Below, piece after piece: positions 20,430-27,270 of a DNA stretch of 64,000 bases. The first letter of the stretch is position 1. The number at the start of each line of letters is the position of its first letter. The notes under the pieces were generated by a model, which was given only the letters and a program-made list of their open reading frames with translations, made no database searches and was not told the origin of the DNA. Location of the stretch: contig NZ_CP081870.1 in assembly GCF_022170785.1 (NCBI RefSeq), forward strand, positions 3,906,001 through 3,970,000. Reading direction: 5' to 3'. The DNA comes from Rossellomorea marisflavi (lineage in GTDB: Bacteria > Bacillota > Bacilli > Bacillales > Bacillaceae_B). The position numbers and the translations under genes were made by a program.

Positions 20430-20627
20430 TTACACACTATTCAGAAAATTCTTGATTCTATTGCTTTTCCTTGTCGAATCAGCGGTCTGAGAAATCTCCC
20501 TGAAACTTACAGGAGGTTTGACCGGAAGTGCCGTGAGGTCATATCCGCACGCTGGACAGATCCACTCCCCGCTCTCGGCACTGCTGAAAGATGGACGCAT
20601 ACATCGGCTGCAATCTTTTTTGAACAT
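20430..20627 (-). CDS. Small zinc-ribbon protein, 65 residues
   Basis: Two CxxC knuckles at C6/C9 and C24/C27 (WICPACGYDL) form a rubredoxin-like or zinc-ribbon site; the rest is basic and polar. ATG 20627 has GGGGTGA 6 nt upstream; a GTG at 20636 overlaps the stop of the LPXTG gene by 4 bp. It is thus translationally coupled to the TasA-like gene. Its function is unknown. The c-di-GMP riboswitch begins about 105 bp downstream on the same strand. Confidence 0.65.
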   Translation of the reverse strand: MFKKDCSRCMRPSFSSAESGEWICPACGYDLTALPVKPPVSFREISQTADSTRKSNRIKNFLNSV

Positions 20628-20632
20628 TCCCT

Positions 20633-21295
20633 TCACCCCGCACTTTCAGATTTTCGTTTCATCAGGACGTTACATGCCAGGACGATGATCCCCGTCGTCA
20701 TAAGGAGGCCGCCGATCAACAGCCATCGATAAAGATCCGTTCCCGTGTTCGGCAGGAAACCTGTCGGTGAGGGGCCGCCTCCCGCAGGGATCACCTGCCC
20801 ACCGTTCGTTCCCTCAACATCCTTCACTCCCTTGTCAGGAGCGAATAAGGAGGAGGCCTGAACCTGGATCTCGAATCGTGCCACGGTTCCCTGGAACTCG
20901 TTGCCAAGCTCATAGGGCATTTTAACGATGAGGAGCAGTTCATCTCCTGAGCCCTTCGCAAGCTCCCTTGCTTTGAAGGAAGATGCATCCTTCAATTTCC
21001 CATCGAACAGGATGGTGTTGCCATGAAGCAGCGTCATATCCAATTCGTTGTATAGAATATCCGTCTCCGATAGATTTCTCACAGTAAGAGTGTAAGCAAG
21101 GTCTTCATCGCCTTCGTTATGGACGGTAAGCGAGCGTTCTACCCAATCTCCAGGTTTGGCATTCTTGATATCGAACAGATAGGATCCGCTAGGCTCAATC
21201 GTCATCCCTGGACCTTCCCCATGAGCCGTCGAGAGAGTAAAGAAACCGAACAGGAGAGGAAAAAGAATATAAAAGAGCATCCGATGCTTCATCAT
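20633..21295 (-). CDS. LPXTG-anchored TasA/camelysin-like surface protein
   Basis: A 220-residue secreted protein. Signal peptide at about 1-26 (cleavage after AHG), a beta-rich domain at 30-147, a Gly/Pro linker, and a sorting signal LPNTG (181-185), membrane helix (190-211) and KRKSE tail. The KPGDWVERSLTVHNEGD region (47-63) and the later LFDGKLKD and PYELGNEFQG motifs resemble TasA/camelysin (M73-like) matrix proteins. Unlike TasA it carries a sortase signal. ATG 21295 has AAAAAGGA 6 nt upstream. A sortase gene lies divergently 540 bp away. Regulation by a SinR-like repressor is inferred from an operator at its transcription start. Confidence 0.82.
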   Translation of the reverse strand: MMKHRMLFYILFPLLFGFFTLSTAHGEGPGMTIEPSGSYLFDIKNAKPGDWVERSLTVHNEGDEDLAYTLTVRNLSETDILYNELDMTLLHGNTILFDGKLKDASSFKARELAKGSGDELLLIVKMPYELGNEFQGTVARFEIQVQASSLFAPDKGVKDVEGTNGGQVIPAGGGPSPTGFLPNTGTDLYRWLLIGGLLMTTGIIVLACNVLMKRKSESAG

Positions 21296-21339
21296 GTTCA
21301 TTCCTTTTTATCTGAAATGTAATCTCTATCAAACATGTC

Positions 21340-21393
21340 GTTCGTTTTAATGAACACCTATCTGTAGTATACGGTTTAAGCGAAACCTCTCAA
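21340..21393 (-). promoter_or_regulatory. Promoter and SinR-type operator of the LPXTG gene operon
   Basis: On the minus strand TTGAGA (21388-21393) and TATACT (21366-21371) are separated by 16 bp. Directly downstream of the expected start is a palindrome, GTTCGTTTTAATGAAC as read on the plus strand (21340-21355). SinR half-sites are GTTCTYT-like, and these arms (GTTCGTT/GTTCATT) are close. The site would block initiation when bound. Confidence 0.65.
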
Positions 21394-21497
21394 AACATCA
21401 TATGAAGCGATTTAGGATATATATTCCATCTGTTTCTCCCTTATCCTCATTCCGTCTCTCGTTTTCTGAATGTTTTGTACTTTATAAAAGAAATTTT

Positions 21498-21513
21498 GTT
21501 CATTATAATGAAA
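21498..21513 (+). promoter_or_regulatory. SinR-type operator over the -10 of the regulator-sortase operon
   Basis: GTTCATTATAATGAAA contains the perfect 14-bp palindrome TTCATTATAATGAA and shares the GTTCATT arm with the site at 21340. The TATAAT -10 element (21504-21509) lies in its centre, so binding would repress the operon, probably by autoregulation. Confidence 0.6.
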
Positions 21514-21540
21514 TCACTCAATCAAAAAGGAGAGCGACCT

Positions 21541-21834
21541 ATGCTAGGAAGCAGATTAAAGGAAATTCGTGAAAAGAAAAACATAACCATCAATGAACTA
21601 TCCCAGCGATCATCGGTTTCCAAATCATATATCAGTTCAATCGAGAGGGGCTTGCAGCAAAACCCTTCCTTGGAAATTATGCAGAAGCTGAGCCGTGCCC
21701 TCGACGTTTCGTTGGATGCAATACTTTTGGAAGGAGATGAGGAGCTCGAAGAGTGGATCGCCTCGCTCAAGCAGGCGATTGAAGGCGGACTTACAAAGAA
21801 GGATTTCTTTGGGTTTCTCCAAGGATGGCTATGA
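21541..21834 (+). CDS. Second SinR/SlrR-like repressor
   Basis: A 97-residue XRE protein with helix-turn-helix SSVSKSYISSIERGLQQNPS (about 23-42) and a C-terminal SinI-like dimerisation segment (EEWIASLKQAIEGGLTKKDFFGFL). It is shorter than SinR. ATG 21541 has AAAGGAG 8 nt upstream; the frame open further upstream crosses the promoter. Its stop overlaps the start region of the sortase gene, so it is the local regulator of sortase and probably of the divergent LPXTG operon. Whether SinI also binds it is an open question; the C-terminal region suggests it could. Confidence 0.85.
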   Translation: MLGSRLKEIREKKNITINELSQRSSVSKSYISSIERGLQQNPSLEIMQKLSRALDVSLDAILLEGDEELEEWIASLKQAIEGGLTKKDFFGFLQGWL

Positions 21835-22394
21835 ATAAATGGATCTCAGTCATTGGGATTTTACTGATTTGTACAGGTCTTGTGTATGTGGGTGCCTCCC
21901 TCTTCGGCATTCAGGAGCAGAAGCACGCTCGTGATGAATCAATGGTTTCCGCCCAAAAGGCCATCAGTGCGGGTGCCGGGACTCCCTCAGAGGATCGGGA
22001 GAACGGGGAAGCTATCGGGATTCTGCGCATCCCGGCTCTTGACAGGGAGGTACCCATCGTGACGGGGGCTGATGAGGATGATTTGGAGAAGGGGGTCGGT
22101 CATGTGCCCTCTACTGCACTTCCAGGGGAAGGAGAACGGATTTTCCTTGCAGGCCACCGTGATACAGTATTCACACGGATGGGTGAACTGAAGCCGGGAG
22201 ATGTACTGGAGATCCGCCTAGCTGAAGGGACGTTCACCTATCGGATCACAGGCAGTGTGATCGTGGATCAGGACGATCTGTCAGTGATGGAGCCAGCGGG
22301 GGAAGAGATGCTGACATTATCAACCTGTTATCCCTTCGAGTACCTCTCCAGTACCGATCAGCGCTACATCATCCATGCGCGCCCCGTCCATTGA
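21831..22394 (+). CDS. Class D-like sortase
   Basis: A 187-residue membrane-anchored transpeptidase that links LPXTG proteins to the cell wall. N-terminal membrane helix (about 5-25), then the beta-barrel with catalytic His109 (AGHRD), Cys166 (TLSTC) and Arg178 (DQRYI), all present. ATG 21831 is chosen because AAGG lies 6 nt upstream; ATG 21825 lacks a site. It overlaps the SinR-like gene. In B. subtilis this locus carries ywpE, a short sortase remnant, so this appears to be the full-length counterpart. Its likely substrate is the LPNTG protein encoded divergently. Confidence 0.9.
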   Translation: MNKWISVIGILLICTGLVYVGASLFGIQEQKHARDESMVSAQKAISAGAGTPSEDRENGEAIGILRIPALDREVPIVTGADEDDLEKGVGHVPSTALPGEGERIFLAGHRDTVFTRMGELKPGDVLEIRLAEGTFTYRITGSVIVDQDDLSVMEPAGEEMLTLSTCYPFEYLSSTDQRYIIHARPVH

Positions 22395-22406
22395 TCCCTG
22401 TCCATG

Positions 22407-22440
22407 AAAAAAGCCGATCCATATGCGGATCGGCTTTTTG
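22407..22440. terminator. Bidirectional terminator between sortase and fabZ
   Basis: AAAAAGCCGATCC pairs with GGATCGGCTTTTT around an ATATGC loop, between the convergent sortase and fabZ genes. Confidence 0.88.
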
Positions 22441-22442
22441 CT

Positions 22443-22877
22443 TTATTCGCTTTTTTCTCCAAGGGCAAACATCATCTCAAGTTCGCAGGCTACTTCCCCG
22501 TCAACGGTGGCAACGCCCTTCCCTTTTCCGATGGCACCTTTGAAGCGGACCATTTCGACTTCAAGTCTGAGCTGATCCCCTGGTTTCACCTGACGCTTGA
22601 AGCGGCACTTATCAATTCCGGTAAAGAAAGCAAGTCTTCCTCTGTTTTCTTCCTTCTTCAGCATAGCAACAGCTCCTACCTGAGCAAGGGCCTCGACGAT
22701 GAGCACGCCCGGCATGACCGGGTAGTCCGGGAAGTGACCGTTGAAGAATTCTTCATTGGCTGTGACGTTCTTGATGCCGATCGCGCTTTTCCCTTCTTCT
22801 ACTTCGAGGATGCGATCCACAAGAAGAAAAGGATAGCGATGCGGGATGATGTCTTTGATTTCATTGATATCTAACAT
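22443..22877 (-). CDS. fabZ: 3-hydroxyacyl-ACP dehydratase FabZ
   Basis: Dehydrates 3-hydroxyacyl-ACP to trans-2-enoyl-ACP in type II fatty acid synthesis. The 144-residue hot-dog-fold protein has the catalytic pair His48 ([12 protein letters not shown]) and Glu62 (VEALAQ) in their usual places. ATG 22877 has AGGAGG 7 nt upstream. Its position beside flhP-flhO-mbl is conserved in Bacillus. Confidence 0.96.
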   Translation of the reverse strand: MLDINEIKDIIPHRYPFLLVDRILEVEEGKSAIGIKNVTANEEFFNGHFPDYPVMPGVLIVEALAQVGAVAMLKKEENRGRLAFFTGIDKCRFKRQVKPGDQLRLEVEMVRFKGAIGKGKGVATVDGEVACELEMMFALGEKSE

Positions 22878-22947
22878 GAATGGTCCTCCTACAGTGGTAT
22901 GTCCCCTTTATTGTACAGAATTGAAGGGGAGAATGGAATAGAACGAA

Positions 22948-22978
22948 GAAAAGGCCCTGAGCTTCAGAGGCCTTTTCG
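22948..22978 (-). terminator. Terminator after the EpuA-like gene
   Basis: AAAAGGCC pairs with GGCCTTTT with an inner CTGAG/CTTCAG pairing, right after the stop codon at 22979. Confidence 0.75.
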
Positions 22979-23236
22979 TTATTTTGCTTTTTTGACGATG
23001 TCTGCAATATGCTGCCATGTTTCGGCTTTGAACACATCAGAGGCTTTTCCGTCACCGATGACGGCATATCCAAAAACGGCTCCAAGGGCAAGAAACCCGG
23101 CGAACAGCACGAGGAATAAAAGGACGCGGAGCCAGATCGGGAAAAGGCGTACCCGTACCCATCTGGGTGCAGCCTGTTCCTCGGCTGTCTTCGTTTCTTC
23201 AGTTGGTTGCTCCTGCAACAGTTCTTTTTCGCTCAT
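22979..23236 (-). CDS. EpuA-like small membrane protein (often labelled RNA polymerase subunit beta)
   Basis: An 85-residue protein with an acidic N-terminus (about 1-22), a basic stretch RWVRVRLFPIWLR, one membrane helix (about 37-58) and a short C-terminal tail. This is the pattern of the EpuA family (DUF with one span) found beside flhP/mbl in Bacillales; databases often mislabel it as DNA-directed RNA polymerase subunit beta, with which it shares nothing visible. It lies 15 bp after flhP and is probably in the same operon. Confidence 0.75.
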   Translation of the reverse strand: MSEKELLQEQPTEETKTAEEQAAPRWVRVRLFPIWLRVLLFLVLFAGFLALGAVFGYAVIGDGKASDVFKAETWQHIADIVKKAK

Positions 23237-23251
23237 CTGTTCAAAACTCCT

Positions 23252-24070
23252 TTAGCGTATACCGTTGACCAATCCCATCATCTGATCGGCCATGGTGATG
23301 GATCGTGTCTGGAACTGATAGGAACGCTGGACATTCAGCAGGTCCGTCATTTCCTTGCCCACATCCACGTTCGATGCTTCCAGGGCCTCTTGGCTGATGG
23401 AAATGCCCGTTCGCCCGGCACCGGTCAGATTCGTCAAGACTTCGTTCCGGGTCACACCTAGATCGGTCCTCAGTCCGATCAGATTACCGCCGAGTTGTTC
23501 GAGGAACTGGGGACGGGCGATCGTCACAATGCCGAGGTCTACGTTCTCGGTCCCCGCTGGCCCTATGATGCTCAGCACGCCATTATCGCCAAGCTCGAAG
23601 GTGGAAGCTTCATCCGAGAACGTGATCGGATCATCATTCTCATCCAGGATCGGGAATCCCGAAGCATTCACGAGCATGGACCGGCCATTTTCCATGGGAG
23701 TGGAGTAGAAGGCACCGTCTCTCGTATAGCGGACATCGGTTCCATCATCCACTTTGAAGAACTGACGCTCATCCTTCAGGGCAAAGTCCAGGGACCTCCC
23801 CGTAGCCTTCAGGGTGCCCTGTGTGAGGTTCAAAGCAGTTTTGGATAGTCGTGCCCCGCTTCCTTCCCTGACGCCAAGAGGAGTGAGTCTGCCGCCTTCA
23901 AAGCGGTCCACGCGCTGGTTGTTCACCTGTTGGACCAGTAGATCGGAAAACGTAGCTTCCCTCTTTTTGTAGCCGGTGGTATCGGCATTCGATAGGTTGT
24001 TCCCGATCAAGTCCATCTGCTTTTGAAGCTGACCAAGTGTGTTTGTGGCTGTCACCATCGTCCGGTTCAT
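23252..24070 (-). CDS. flhP: Flagellar hook-basal body protein FlhP (FlgG-like)
   Basis: A 272-residue rod/hook family protein. The N-terminal motif LGQLQKQMDLIGNNLSNADTTGYKK (about 12-36) and the C-terminal LNVQRSYQFQTRSITMADQMMG helix are the two ends that form the coiled-coil core of axial flagellar proteins. Together with FlhO it forms the distal rod in B. subtilis. AAAGGGG lies 8 nt before ATG. It follows flhO with a 57-bp gap. Confidence 0.93.
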   Translation of the reverse strand: MNRTMVTATNTLGQLQKQMDLIGNNLSNADTTGYKKREATFSDLLVQQVNNQRVDRFEGGRLTPLGVREGSGARLSKTALNLTQGTLKATGRSLDFALKDERQFFKVDDGTDVRYTRDGAFYSTPMENGRSMLVNASGFPILDENDDPITFSDEASTFELGDNGVLSIIGPAGTENVDLGIVTIARPQFLEQLGGNLIGLRTDLGVTRNEVLTNLTGAGRTGISISQEALEASNVDVGKEMTDLLNVQRSYQFQTRSITMADQMMGLVNGIR

Positions 24071-24127
24071 GATTTTGTCCCCTTTATTATAAGGTAACTC
24101 CTGTCGAATTTCATTGACAATCTTTTA

Positions 24128-24940
24128 CTACCCATTCACACGCCCGATTTCATTCGCCGCTTTGTCCATGCTGCGATCATACGCCTGAAGGACCTTCTGA
24201 TTCGCCTCGAACGCACGGTAAGAAGAAAGCATATCAGTCATGCTCCTGGACGCATCGACGTTCGATCGTTCAAGCTGACCCTGGACCATGGTGAAGGTGC
24301 CTGCCTGAGCAGGGGTCAGAGCTGTTTCAGAAGAGAAAAGACCGTCCCCTTCTTTCACCAGGTCTTGCGCATTTCCTGTGTAGGCGATGCCAAGTGAAGA
24401 CTCCTGTGCTCCGTTCACCAGAATCTCCCCATTGTCGCCAAGGCTGAATTCGTCGGAATCAAGCTGGATCCGCTCCCCGTTCCCATCAAGGACATAGTGC
24501 CCGCTATTGGTAGTGAGGAATCCGTTGCCGTTGACTGTGAAATTCCCATTTCTTGTGTATCGCTCTTCCCCGCCATCTCCTTCAACGGTGAACAGGACGG
24601 CTCCCCCCTCATCTGGAAGGGTTCCCGTAATCAAGGCGATATCCGTGGCATTGCCCGTTTCCTGCAGGTCACCTTGGGTAAAGGTCGGGATGGTTTCCTG
24701 CATATAGACACCCGTATTCAAGCTCCCGATACTCCGGTGAAGAGGAAGGGACAGTCGATTGTCGGTCGGGACGGTCGTCGAGTCCATGCGTTGCATGAGC
24801 ATTTCAGGGAAAGCCCGCATCGCAGCCGTGTCCGCTTTATAGCCCGGCGTGTTGGCATTGGAGATATTATTGGTCAGCATTTCGGTTTTCCGCTGCTGTG
24901 ACAGCATGCCGGATGCCACCGTATAGAATCCTCGGAACAT
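24128..24940 (-). CDS. flhO: Flagellar hook-basal body protein FlhO (FlgF/FlgG-like)
   Basis: A 270-residue axial protein paralogous to FlhP: N-terminal TVASGMLSQQRKTEMLTNNISNANTPGYK and a C-terminal MLSSYRAFEANQKVLQAYDRSMDKAANEIGRVNG helix. ATG 24940 (MFRGFYT, matching B. subtilis FlhO) has GAGGTG 6 nt upstream; an in-frame GTG at 24949 is less well placed. It is part of the rod of the flagellar basal body and lies downstream of mbl. Confidence 0.93.
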   Translation of the reverse strand: MFRGFYTVASGMLSQQRKTEMLTNNISNANTPGYKADTAAMRAFPEMLMQRMDSTTVPTDNRLSLPLHRSIGSLNTGVYMQETIPTFTQGDLQETGNATDIALITGTLPDEGGAVLFTVEGDGGEERYTRNGNFTVNGNGFLTTNSGHYVLDGNGERIQLDSDEFSLGDNGEILVNGAQESSLGIAYTGNAQDLVKEGDGLFSSETALTPAQAGTFTMVQGQLERSNVDASRSMTDMLSSYRAFEANQKVLQAYDRSMDKAANEIGRVNG

Positions 24941-25006
24941 AACGTCCACCTCATTTCTTATTGTCTCTTCTCTTACATCGGAACCTCACCGGACTATTTC
25001 AGTCGA

Positions 25007-26017
25007 TCAGCCGATTTTACGGCGTGAAATTTTATCGATATTCTCAAGCATCAGACCCGTTCCGACCGCTACACAGTCCATCGGGTTCTCAGCTACGAGT
25101 ACAGGTACTTTCAATTCTTCCGCAAGAAGCGTGTCCATACCGTGAAGAAGCGCTCCCCCTCCTGTCAGGATCACACCGCGGTCGATAATATCCGCTGATA
25201 GTTCTGGCGGAGTCTTCTCCAGGACGTTCTTGGCTGCCTGGACGATGACAGCGACTGATTCACGAAGGGCCCCTTCAATTTCTTTTGCTGTCACGGTAAG
25301 GGTACGTGGAAGACCTGATACCATGTCACGTCCGCGGATGTCCATCTCATTCATCTCGCCTTCGCGATTTTCGGAGAAGACCGTACCGATCTTGATCTTG
25401 ATGTCTTCCGCTGTACGTTCACCGATGAGGAGCTTGTACTCGCGTTTGATATAATTCAGGATTTCATAATCGAATTTATCCCCTGCCATCTTGATCGACT
25501 GGCTTGTGACGATATCGCCCATGGAAAGGACCGCTACATCCGTGGTTCCCCCTCCGATATCCACGACCATATTCCCGGTCGGGTTGAAAATGTCCATGCC
25601 TGCTCCGATGGCTGCGACTTTAGGCTCTTCTTCAAGGTAGATCTTCTTGCCGCCACTCTTCTCGGCTGCTTCCTTGATGGCTTTTTGTTCGACGCTCGTG
25701 ATGTTTGTCGGGCAGCAGATCAAGATGCGCGGCTTCGACATGAATCCTTTCACGTTCAGCTTATTGATGAAATGCTTCAGCATCGCTTCTGTTACATCGA
25801 AGTCTGCTATGACCCCATCTTTAAGCGGGCGGATCGCGACAATATTCCCAGGCGTCCGGCCAACCATGCGGCGCGCCTCTTCTCCTACTGCCAATACTTT
25901 ATTCGTATTCTTGTCCAACGCGACGACGGAAGGCTCGTTAAGGACGATCCCCTTCCCCTTTACATGAATCAATACATTTGCTGTACCTAAATCGATACCG
26001 ATATCTTTCGCGAACAT
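25007..26017 (-). CDS. mbl: MreB-like cell-shape actin Mbl
   Basis: A 336-residue bacterial actin that guides cylindrical cell-wall synthesis. Phosphate and nucleotide motifs are intact: IDLGTANVLIHVKGKG near the start, VDIGGGTTDVAV (about 157-168) and GVILTGGGALLHG (about 280-292). The ATG at 26015-26017 (MFAKDIGIDLG) with AAGGGAG upstream is chosen over an 8-codon longer frame. Identification as Mbl rather than MreB or MreBH rests on its place between spoIIID and flhO. Confidence 0.92.
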   Translation of the reverse strand: MFAKDIGIDLGTANVLIHVKGKGIVLNEPSVVALDKNTNKVLAVGEEARRMVGRTPGNIVAIRPLKDGVIADFDVTEAMLKHFINKLNVKGFMSKPRILICCPTNITSVEQKAIKEAAEKSGGKKIYLEEEPKVAAIGAGMDIFNPTGNMVVDIGGGTTDVAVLSMGDIVTSQSIKMAGDKFDYEILNYIKREYKLLIGERTAEDIKIKIGTVFSENREGEMNEMDIRGRDMVSGLPRTLTVTAKEIEGALRESVAVIVQAAKNVLEKTPPELSADIIDRGVILTGGGALLHGMDTLLAEELKVPVLVAENPMDCVAVGTGLMLENIDKISRRKIG

Positions 26018-26268
26018 TTGTTGTGACTCCCTTCTTCTCATTCAATTGATCTATGGTTTATTTCCTATGTAGTTACGTTTTAACGTTAAGGTAAAATCTT
26101 CACCTAATTAATTATATTACCATAAACGTGTCGAAAGCAGGAGTTGTTTGTCAAAAAAATGAATTTTATTTAAATCGCCTTCTATTGCCTTTCGGAGCAG
26201 GCTGAATGACTCGAATTCAACCTCTTTCCATTCATTTGAGGACCCTCCACCTCGCTGCTGTAAACGTA

Positions 26269-26310
26269 AAAATACGCCATCCGCCCTTCTTCCTGCGGGC
26301 GTGGCGCATC
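26269..26310 (-). terminator. Terminator of spoIIID
   Basis: On the minus strand GCGCCACGCCC pairs with GGGCG-GA-TGGCGT and is followed by ATTTTTACG. It lies 5 bp after the spoIIID stop. Confidence 0.65.
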
Positions 26311-26314
26311 GGTT

Positions 26315-26572
26315 TCAGCTGTGGAGTTCTTCTTTCCTATATTTTTGCTTCGTGGCTTCTCCTCCTCTTAAGTGTCGGATCGATTTATGATAATCCAGTA
26401 TTGTCTTTACTTCGTTTGCAAGCTCCGGATTGATTTCAGGCAGCCGTTCCGTTAAATCTTTGTGGACCGTACTTTTGGACACGCCAAACTCCTTCGCAAT
26501 GACGCGAACGGTTTTCTTTGTCTCCACGATATACTTGCCAATCTTGATTGTTCTCTCTTTGATGTAATCGTG
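26315..26572 (-). CDS. spoIIID: Sporulation transcription factor SpoIIID
   Basis: An 85-residue helix-turn-helix regulator of the mother cell. The sequence from HDYIKERTIKIGKYIVETKK through VSKSTVHKDLTERLPEINP is nearly identical to B. subtilis SpoIIID. The start is GTG 26570-26572 with GGAGG 9 nt upstream; upstream codons in the open frame do not match the family. It activates and represses sigma-E-dependent genes during sporulation. In B. subtilis usd and spoIIQ follow on the upstream side; here other genes separate spoIIID from spoIIQ. Confidence 0.96.
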   Translation of the reverse strand, partial: HDYIKERTIKIGKYIVETKKTVRVIAKEFGVSKSTVHKDLTERLPEINPELANEVKTILDYHKSIRHLRGGEATKQKYRKEELHS

Positions 26573-27194
26573 CACACCACTCGACCTCCCCAAATTGGAT
26601 GTGAGAAGTGTGAAATGAGACTCGCTTCGCATGAGTGATTAGTATAAGTTACGTTGCCGTTATGGCCCGTGGTTTACAACGTATAAACATATATGTGACT
26701 GATTCGCTATGGGATATGGACGATTCCTCACCTCAAACACTCTCTGTATTGATAGGTTTGTTTCATTTTATTAGCATTTGTCCCCATATATGCACACTTT
26801 ACCGAATAAGGACAAGATAACGTTTGAATTTTCAGAATTCATTTTGAGCCATGCGACATATTTTGATCTATTTCCTGAGAAATAGTCAAAATACCCTTCA
26901 TTTATGATTCATATGAACATACTTAATGTTTCAATTCTCAAAGTACCCCTTAAAGCCTGAAACAAATCAACTGATTCTCGTCAGGTTAACGTCTAACCAC
27001 CGTTTCACCCCAATGACCTAAGGGAAAATGTATGATCTTGTTCTACTTACATGGTTGTCAATCCACATTCCAAACTGGTGATTCATTGCTGACTGATGCC
27101 TTTCGAGCATGAGCTTTTTGGTCTGCGATGAGCACTCCATTACATTTTATGTATTCATCGACATTTGTGGGCATGGGGTGTTCTTTATAAATAT
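26573..27194. other. Long intergenic region upstream of spoIIID
   Basis: About 620 bp of AT-rich sequence with no frame supported by a ribosome binding site. It must hold the spoIIID promoter; no clear sigma-E -35/-10 pair could be fixed by eye. It borders the transferred-looking glycosyltransferase gene. Confidence 0.5.
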
Positions 27195-27232
27195 AAGAAG
27201 CCTGTTTCTATACAGCGAAACAGGCTTCTTAA
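27195..27232 (-). terminator. Terminator of the glycosyltransferase gene
   Basis: AAGAAGCCTGTTTC pairs perfectly with GAAACAGGCTTCTT; it lies 38 bp after the stop at 27271. Confidence 0.85.
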
Positions 27233-27270
27233 TTCAATTCACATAAAATTACTGAATCTCTCCAACTTCC

